Assembly: GCA_943736015.1 (NCBI GenBank)
Contig: OX031059.1
Span: 59,345,159-59,409,158 of the forward strand
Length of the DNA: 64,000 nucleotides
Direction of reading: 5' to 3'
Source of the DNA: Tridacna crocea
Lineage: Eukaryota > Mollusca > Bivalvia > Cardiida > Cardiidae
Shown: piece by piece, positions 57,060 through 64,000 of the stretch
Position numbering within the stretch: position 1 is the stretch's first letter
Layout of the letters: each line of letters begins with the position of its first letter
The notes under the pieces: generated by a model
Told to the model about the DNA's origin: nothing
Seen by the model: the letters and a program-made list of their open reading frames with translations, nothing else
Databases searched by the model: none
Program-made: the position numbers and the translations under genes

Positions 57060-57272
57060 TTACTAAACTACTAAATTTTAGACTTGTCCGAATTGAAAGA
57101 AAAAAAAAACATCAAAATAAATGTGACTCATATACATATATAGCAATTTCTATTTGGAAGCCTACAAAATGTTGCGGAGAAAATGCTGGTTACCAGCATT
57201 TTCTTCTTTTCCCACAATGTTTTCAAATTTTATTCTTGGGGTCGTGAAAAGTGGCGAATATGTGGCAAAGCG
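57060..57272. mobile_element. TTAA MITE copy
   Basis: AGACTTGTCCGAATTGAAAG, half-shortened hairpin (AGAAAATGCTGGTTACCAGC) and GGGGTCGTGAAAAGTGG in order. Confidence 0.7.
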
Positions 57273-57894
57273 TATTAGGGTCAACATTTCAATCAAAAAT
57301 ATCTTTTGTAATAAATAAGGACTTGGAGCAGCATTTACACCTCGTTGACAAAATGTAACATTTATCAATATTATACACCGAATAATACCATTGTCTCTAA
57401 CCATTACTATGGGCTCCTCGGGAATATTTTTAAGGAGTTTAAGTTTTAGCATCGAAGACAATTTCACTTATAACAAGTTTTTTTTTTTCGAAAACCCCTA
57501 AAATTTGTCTGTATAAGGTAGGGGCTAAACACGTCCTGATACAAAATTCAGATCCGCTACATAACCTTTAGATATGTAGGTTTACTGATGACAACACTCG
57601 TCACAACTCTGCCGATTCCGTACCTACAACTAACATCTGTATAACGGTTGTTTGCATTTGAACTGCCAATCAAGTGATCTTATACATGGCGACGCCACTG
57701 TCAATCGTTTACCAACGACATAGATAACCTTGATGAAGTTATTCACACTTATCTATCGATTTGTCGGTCAAAACTTCAAAACTGATAAACCACTTAAAAA
57801 ATGAATGCACGAACTGTTTGTCAAATGAAACATAAACAGAAAATTGAGACTCGGTATACACACTGCACTCTTTTGTACACATATAGGCCCACTC

Positions 57895-58050
57895 TCGTAC
57901 AGGGTGTCACGTGTTCGAATGCACAGCTCGGCATATTACTTTTCCGAAGATTGATGATAGCCTTTGAGATAGAACCCATTCCCTTTCAGCATTGATAATC
58001 TTTTCGACAATGATACTGAGGAATAGAAACCTGTTGCGCAGGAAAATATT
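57895..58050 (+). repeat. tRNA-derived SINE, copy B (5' part lost)
   Basis: CACGTGTTCGAATGCACAGC (B-box) and CCGAAGATTGATGATAGCC align with the copy at 55375. Confidence 0.5.
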
Positions 58051-58309
58051 ATGTTAAGTACCGATAAAAGAATCTCTATAAAAACACAGATCGGTTCTCT
58101 GGTCGCAGCGACAAAACTGGAATAATGTTGAAAATGACACTTGTCTACATACGTACATTTCACAAGACATGGGAAAGTGAATAATTTACTATTTCATTAC
58201 AGGTATCATAAATTAATCTTTCGAGAGTAACTTTGACAGCTTTATAGCTACATAGAGAGAAATACGTTTGTACTTATATCGGCCTGTCGACCTTTCAGTT
58301 GGACGGTAC

Positions 58310-58567
58310 GGCTTGCAACGCACGAAAAAGGGCATTCGGACAGTTGCGTAGAGTGTCGTCTCGGATCAGCCTGCGCAGTCTGCACAGGCTAATCCGACAC
58401 GGCACTTTACGACTATATTAGCTTTTGTGCTTCAGTTAACTTGTGCAAAACAGAAAATTACGTAAAACCGAAAGTGTCGTTTCGGATTAGCCTCCGCGGA
58501 CTGCGCAGGCTGATCCTAGACGACACTTTACGCAAATGTCCGAATGTCTTTTTGCGTGCTGCAGGCC
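58310..58567. mobile_element. MITE family D, copy 3
   Basis: This is the best-preserved copy, 258 bp with inverted arms of about 110 bp. The arms contain GGACAGTTGCGTAGAGTGTC and TCGGATCAGCCTGCGCAGTC. The central spacer includes TTAGCTTTTGTGCTTCAG. Confidence 0.88.
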
Positions 58568-58766
58568 ATATGTGTTAATACTTCGGCTGCTTCGCAAGAC
58601 TCAATTCGCTTTTTCGGACTGAGTAGACCAAGATCAGTTCGTCAAAGACTTGCAGTATATTTTTTGTTTTGACTGAATTAGAATTTAAAGGAAAAAATAA
58701 GAGTTGAGAGTCGTGCTTTTGGGGTTCTTAGAAATACGTGGAACATTCGATTTCAAATTACTTAGA

Positions 58767-58803
58767 TCCATCCATCCATCCATCCATCCATCCATTCATC
58801 CCT
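58767..58803. repeat. (ATCC)n microsatellite
   Basis: About nine ATCC units with one variant. Confidence 0.95.
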
Positions 58804-58989
58804 CCAAACGATAGAAAACTAAAACAGAGCTTATTAGGATACGAGGTTGGCAGTAAAAATTGATGGACTAGAAATTATCAGGTAGGCCAAGAAATTTTCG
58901 GCCAAGTTTCATCAGGAAATGAGAGGTAAACCTCAGTATGTTCTAGTATTAGTTAACCTTTGTCCTGCTTAATAACTAACTATTGCTAT

Positions 58990-59042
58990 TTGAAAGCCAA
59001 GATCAGACTGCACGTTTTGTGCACCATCTTGATCTATACAGT
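58990..59042. repeat. Palindrome family C, copy
   Basis: CCAAGATCAGACTGCACG is mirrored, with losses, by TGCACCATCTTGATCTATAC. Confidence 0.7.
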
Positions 59043-59630
59043 CCACAAAGGTCAGCTAGTCGCGCTAAGCAGCCTTGGGGTAAAATGAAAACTGTACTTC
59101 TGTATTCGCCTTCAGTTGCCTTACAACCAGTTTGATATTTTTGTGCATTTAGGACGGTTGTACCTTACTACGTCTGATCTTTTATTTATAATGTCTGATA
59201 TTTTACGAGACTTTCTGGGCCCGAGGATGAGCCCACCTGGTTGCTCCCATAGGCAGTGCGATATCATTGTCAAGGAAAAAAGTTTTTACCTCACTCTTTT
59301 CAACTGTGATTTGATGCAAGACCAAAAAAGTCATACGAAGGTGGTAATATCTTCATTAAGGTTATTGGAATAAAAACAAGTGATGTTGACTGTTTGACAC
59401 GAGCGGTCTTTGTTACTGGGCTATAACTGTCTGAAATACAAGTACTCAACACAACTGTGGACACATTCCATGTCATTCATGTCCGAGACTAATGTTTCTG
59501 TGACCAGGGCTGATCTCAGTACTGTCAGATTGGTAAAACCGGAAGTGAGGATCGCAATACCGTTAACACATGGCAAGCCTCTAAAGTAATAATTGTATAA
59601 AAGTAACAACAACTGCCAAACTAACTCAAA

Positions 59631-59793
59631 GCCGGTGTAATGCAGAGAAAGTTAATGACCATCCCCTACAAAATGACCCAAGAGGGTTATTTCTCTACGT
59701 AGAATAATGACCCGGGTCATTCCTCTACGTAGAGAAATGACCCATGGGTCATTCTGCAAGGGGGGGGGGGTCATTTCTCTGCATTACACCGGC
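59631..59793. mobile_element. 163-bp palindromic MITE with GCCGGTGTAATGCAGAGAAA ends
   Basis: The perfect terminal arms are GCCGGTGTAATGCAGAGAAA and TTTCTCTGCATTACACCGGC. Inside, TCTCTACGTAGA occurs in two half-palindromes, and ATGACCC/GGGTCAT motifs occur six times with a G-run of ten. This is the only copy in the window. Confidence 0.8.
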
Positions 59794-60171
59794 GTTTAAA
59801 CACATTTAAATTAAAATCATACATAGAAATTTTTTGTTGGATGATAACCTGTTAAAGTACTGTCGGTCCTAGTGTAGAGAAATTAATTTCAAAACTAAGC
59901 TTTAAGTTGTAAGGTCACAATATCTTTTGTTTACTGCTTCAGCCTGATTTTAAAATTCATCTTCTACCAGGGACTTACTTACTCATGGACCGACTGTACA
60001 ATAAATCTGACATTGTTTATTTGCCCGCTTGTGGACTTTAGATTAAAACTTTTGTAGATGATTCTAGGACACATTATCGAAGCATCAGAGTATTCGAAAA
60101 AAGTCTATGAACTGTAATTTAACATCAGAAGAATAAATGCACATAGTATGTCAGGTTCTATTTATAATATA

Positions 60172-60400
60172 TTAACTCTTTACCATACGAGAAAATTTCA
60201 GACTGCTCCAAATTGAAAGCATTTGCAGACGACAAAATAAAAGTGACTGAAAATTTGAAAATTGTTCTGGGAAGGGTAGAAAACACTGTGGGAAAAGGAG
60301 AAAATGCTGGTTACCAGCATTTTCTCCTTTTCCCATAGTGTTTTTAAAAGGCTTCTTTCTCTGGGGTGTCAGGAATAGGGATTGTGTAGTAAGGGGTTAA
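60172..60400. mobile_element. TTAA palindromic MITE, full-length copy
   Basis: It has TTAA at both ends (TTAACTCTTTACCATACGAG, GTAGTAAGGGGTTAA), an intact hairpin at about 60279-60346 and a length of 229 bp. Confidence 0.88.
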
Positions 60401-60439
60401 TGCCCCTATGACAAGTAGATAATAACAATATAAACAATC

Positions 60440-60640
60440 AAGGGTCGATAATCACCAATCAGTCTCAAGAACGTTCCAAGTCTTAATCTTCAGAATTTAG
60501 TCAATGTGAAAGTAACAGGACTTCTGATTGGCTAAACCATTTGTTTTTGCCAATCAGAAGTTCTGTTACTTTCACTTACCAGAAAATCTTGAAGAACAAG
60601 ACAAAGAATGTTCTTGAGAATTGTTGGTGAATACGTACCC
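60440..60640. mobile_element. Fully palindromic MITE family F, copy 2
   Basis: GGTCGATAATCACCAATCAG is mirrored at the right by TTGTTGGTGAATACGTACCC. The centre CTTCTGATTGGCTAAACC forms a stem of about 35 bp with GCCAATCAGAAG. Confidence 0.82.
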
Positions 60641-61088
60641 TGCGCCGCTGCTATTTTCACAAATAAAAATCCCTTCAAACCAGTTCACTGCGTAGTTTTC
60701 GGATCACTCCATATTCGAGTAACCGAATTTCACTGTTTGTGGAAAAAAAGGCTTAGATCGACATCTTAGATTTCAGTCCCTTGAACAAATATTTATACAT
60801 TCCCCTCCCTCTTGTTTTATACTCGCCTTCAAACAAAGTGATATAACATAAACACTCCAACAAAAATACTTTTGGAGGTCAAATCTTGGAGTGCCAAATA
60901 AATGTAAGAGTAAATGGGCTATGCTTTGTGGAAAGGGGGTTAAATGTATCTGCAAAAAGTACTGACCCATGTCAAAGTGGGAAAGAGGACAGTGGAATGG
61001 AAAGCATATTGTTCGGAGCACTGGTAGAAGAAATACCAGGAAAGCATGAATAGGTGAACTGGCCGCCGCGATATGACTGAAATAATGT

Positions 61089-61260
61089 TTAACTCATTAC
61101 CAAACGACAATATTTTAGGCTTGTCCAAATCGAAAGCGTTTGCAGACGACAAAATAAAAGTGACTGAAAATTTGAAATTTGTTTTGTGAACGGTAGAACA
61201 CATTGTTTTTTTAGGACTTCTTCCTCAGGGTCGTTAAATTTCGGCACTGTGTGGTATAGC
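61089..61260. mobile_element. TTAA MITE copy lacking the hairpin
   Basis: The left arm is near consensus (TTAACTCATTACCAAACGAC) up to GTAGAACACATTG. It then jumps to the right arm (ACTTCTTCCTCAGGGTCGTT). The hairpin is absent. Confidence 0.8.
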
Positions 61261-61329
61261 GATAACAGGTGAACTAGCCGCCGCACTTTAAAGAAAATAA
61301 TGTTTAAAACGGCCTTAAACACCATCAAC

Positions 61330-61400
61330 CTAAAACAACAAAAACAACAACAACAACAAGAACTCATGTCAGCCTGCCCAGTCCGCGCAGGCTGAAGTTG
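61330..61400. repeat. (ACA)n tract and family E fragment
   Basis: An AACAAC tract (61333-61358) is followed by GTCAGCCTGCCCAGTCCGCG-CAGGCTGA. Confidence 0.7.
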
Positions 61401-61869
61401 TTTGAGACTTTTATTATTTAGTAACTTTCTGTTAGTCAAAGCACCATCTATCTATAGATCAGCCATTTGCTTGACAGAATGGCTATATGGATATACGTCA
61501 TTATATCGTAGCTTGGTTGGTGTAACACATTACAGAGATGTATTTAGTTCCCTTTTGCAAGAGGACTAGCCTGGCATTCAGGCCCTGCATTTAAGTCATT
61601 CTAAAAAACAAAGTACACAACTATGGTAAAGTCACAGACATATGTCTTGTTACTTGCCCTTCTTCTGAAATACAGGCGTTAAATCAGACATTCAGAAGAT
61701 TGAGAACACAGAGTTTTCGTTTTGCAGTTTTACTCGATGATTTTGTTTTAATGAAAAGGCTCTATTTAACGGACTGACACCAGTCTACAAGAGGACGGTC
61801 TTCCCGTGTTTTGACTTTGTTAACCCTGAAAGTTCCATTGACAACTAGGTTACTTTTTGAGGTCAATGT

Positions 61870-62000
61870 AGAATCTGATCGGTCTGCACAAAACGTGCAA
61901 TCTGGTTGCTGACCTTGGATTTATACTGCCCGTTCTGTTGAGATATTCATTAATAACTACAAGCTGTAGTAAAGAAGATTTTGAAGTAAATCTTTCTCCT
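61870..62000. repeat. Decayed palindromes of families C and H
   Basis: TCGGTCTGCACAAAACGTGC (family C) is followed by CTACAAGCTGTAG and TTTTGAAGTAAATC (family H). Confidence 0.5.
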
Positions 62001-62132
62001 CTGATCTCGATTCACACTTCAGAGTGATAAATTAATGAATAAATATTTTGCAGTTTGTCATTTGGAATCCGTATTTGACAATTTCATTGATTGCTTTCGG
62101 TCCAGCTATTTCACAGAACAACGTACTGCATA

Positions 62133-62192
62133 GATCTGAGATCAGACTGCGTAGTCAGTACAGTTTGATCTTGATCTATGCTGTCAGCAAAG
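62133..62192. repeat. Palindrome family C, copy
   Basis: CATAGATCTGAGATCAGACTG is mirrored by CAGTTTGATCTTGATCTATG. Confidence 0.75.
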
Positions 62193-62262
62193 GCGGCTAA
62201 AATTGTGTTAAGCCTTTACTCCATAGATACTCATTTCTACACATTGCTTGTATGAGCAGTTG

Positions 62263-62329
62263 GAAAACATTGTGGCAAAAGGTGAAATTGCTCGTGACGA
62301 GCAATTTCACCTTTTGTCACAATGTTTTC
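62263..62329. repeat. Solo hairpin, alternative core, intact
   Basis: This is a 67-bp near-perfect palindrome: GAAAACATTGTGGCAAAAGG, then TGAAATTGCTCGT and the mirror. It is the best example of the alternative-core hairpin. Confidence 0.85.
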
Positions 62330-62785
62330 TATGCTATAAAAAGGTGTCATATACACACGAGAAACGGCCTCATCTTTGCTGTTATTTAGGGTCAGTTAGA
62401 GATACCATAAAAATGCCTTATGGGGTAAAGGGTAAAGCATTGAAGGGTAAAGTTGACTAGGGTAATCTTCGCGATGTAAAGGGGATTAACCAGTAGTACA
62501 ATAATTGGTATTCTGAAAGTTGAATTAACTCCCTTAGATAAATAATATACGTTGTACTTTCATAATAAATTATTCTGATTATTTCTGGCTTATAGAGAGG
62601 GAAGGAGGAAAAGAACGGGAGGAGGGAGCAAGGATGACTAAATACATTTAAAATATATCCAAACCTGCCTACTTCGAATTTCCGAGCGGCTTCGAAAATA
62701 CCCGAAGCACAAAATTTTTTATACAGGTGATAGAGCTTCAGAAAAGAGGGAGTGATGGTATTCTGAAGTCATTGTTTTTCTTCAA

Positions 62786-62854
62786 ACCCCTATGTTGTGG
62801 GTACGCATTAGAATCTCATTGAGACGATTCTAATGAGCACCCACAACATAGGGT
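62786..62854. repeat. Palindrome family CTATGTTGTGGGT, copy 3
   Basis: ACCCCTATGTTGTGGGTACG is mirrored by GAGCACCCACAACATAGGGT, preceded by GAGGGAGTGATGG. Confidence 0.82.
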
Positions 62855-63017
62855 TTACTGGAGAATACTAGTAAGTTATATTTTCAATTTTGAAATCAAA
62901 TTCACTACTTCTATCTGGAACTGTGTGATAGAAATAGCTTCACGTGTCAGTGATTCCAAAGATCAATCTGCTAAAATAAATAATAAGCCAATCTCTGTGA
63001 AATGGGGTCTTAAAGCA

Positions 63018-63045
63018 ACTGAAAAAAAAAAAAAAAAAAAAAAAA
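63018..63045. repeat. Poly-A tract
   Basis: This is a run of more than 20 A. The 63-codon frame through it is not a gene. Confidence 0.9.
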
Positions 63046-63289
63046 GAAAAATCACCACCAGGTCAGCCTGGGCAGTCCGCACAGACTTGAGCTTAAAGCT
63101 TATGCTATATAGGTAAATTTTCTACATGTCAAAAAAACAATAAATTGTGACCCATCACGCAAAAAGGGACTGTCTAGGAAGTTCTGTACATTAATTAGAC
63201 TAAAACAGACCAACGATAGCGCAGGTCAGTTTTAGCTGATAATTCAGAAATGACTGTATAAAAAGGTACTCGTACAATGACCACTTTTC

Positions 63290-63405
63290 ATATAGAAAAA
63301 ATGTCATTAAAGCGAAAAATATCAACCCAATTCGCACAGTCTGACCAGGAACTGACAGTTTTCGCAGTCCTAGAAGGTCCCTTTAGGCGTGATGGGTCAC
63401 ATTTC
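63290..63405. repeat. Palindrome family E, copy
   Basis: It matches 34650-34757 in order: AGCGAAAAATATCAACCC, AGTCTGACCAGG, AGTTTTCGCAGTCC, AGAAGGTCCC. Confidence 0.65.
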
Positions 63406-63627
63406 TAACCTCCGGATTTAGTTGGTTGTTTGACTCAATCAATTTAAAAGGAATTCATGATCACGTGACAACTTGCATGTTATCATGCGTCACGGAGATG
63501 CATTTAGTACCCTTTTTCCAGAGCAAGGCTTAAATATATTTGAGCTATACTCTGGCAAAAGGGGGCTTAATGCACCCCCCCCCCTGTAATCCAGTATAAC
63601 AATTATGGATCCATAACACCCATTTCT

Positions 63628-63658
63628 TTTTATATTTTTATATTTTTATATTTTTACA
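63628..63658. repeat. (TATTTTTA)n simple repeat
   Basis: Four units of TTTTTATA between 63628 and 63658. Confidence 0.85.
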
Positions 63659-63704
63659 GCCAACTCCGTCATCTCGAGTTACAATGGTGTATAGTCAAAC
63701 AGAA

Positions 63705-63790
63705 AAGTGACCGATAGCGAAAAGTTTCGGCCAAGGTCAGCCTGCGCGGACTGACCTGGGTCGATACTTTTCGCAGAGTATGGGTCATCT
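63705..63790. repeat. Palindrome family E, copy
   Basis: GCGAAAAGTTTCGGCCAAGG, then TCAGCCTGCGCGGACTGACC and TCGATACTTTTCGC. Confidence 0.7.
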
Positions 63791-63902
63791 GTAAGTGGAA
63801 ATGATTAAGCAGAAAAGTCGTGTCTTATTTTAATCAATCTAGCTTTAAATGACATTGTGCCAATCTGTAGGCTGCCACGCCCGACTCAGACCAAACTTAC
63901 AG

Positions 63903-63960
63903 ACTGTGCAGATCAAGATCAGACTACACAGAATATGTTGTCTGTTCTTAAACTGTCTGA
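63903..63960. repeat. Palindrome family C, decayed copy
   Basis: GCAGATCAAGATCAGACTAC with a weak mirror GTCTGTTCTTAAAC. Confidence 0.6.
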
Positions 63961-64000
63961 AAGAGTGAATATTTCCCGACGAAAAGAACTTGAATCACAA

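Overview
The window is AT-rich animal DNA that looks like a bivalve mollusc, possibly a heterodont clam or mussel. The evidence is compact exons with GT/AG introns, bHLH and bZIP factors of animal type, and very dense palindromic MITE-like repeats with Helitron/pearl-like elements that have tandem cores. I see no bacterial gene organisation, no real tRNA or rRNA gene, no CRISPR array and no retrovirus-like element. The taxonomic call is an inference; nothing here fixes the species.

Only two host genes are well supported, both on the minus strand. At 6574-6885 lies the first coding exon of a TCF21/musculin-class bHLH factor, ending at a clean GTAAGT donor. Its last exon is not certain; a possible one lies at 3917-4006. 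Between 41299 and 34031 I assemble a three-exon bZIP gene of the ATF3/JDP/Fos/BATF group. Exon 1 is long and acidic and carries a VKQEL motif (40172-41299). Exon 2 holds the basic region (35062-35169). Exon 3 holds the zipper and C-terminus (34031-34204). The two short exons are below usual ORF length limits, but the joins are in phase and restore a regular leucine zipper.

The most striking structure is 24735-31518. It is a 6.8-kb foldback-type element flanked by a perfect 7-bp target duplication (AACCCGG). Terminal inverted repeats of about 105 bp lead into head-to-head arrays of a unit of about 90 bp, roughly 53 copies on the left arm and 19 on the right, with no transposase. All the long ORFs in that region are artefacts of the array.

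The rest is repeat-driven. More than twenty copies or fragments of a TTAA-ended MITE of about 230 bp carry a central hairpin of about 66 bp; some copies have lost the hairpin and others carry a different one. There are several further palindrome families, four Helitron/pearl-like elements with tandem cores (36.6-37.8, 38.0-39.1, 44.7-46.4 and 48.2-49.6 kb), and a 4.6-kb element with inverted ends inside intron 1 of the bZIP gene. A 5'-truncated LINE lies at 21.5-23.6 kb. A second LINE, apparently 5'-inverted, interrupts a tRNA-type SINE at 56.3-57.0 kb. The remaining stretches hold no gene that I can support.
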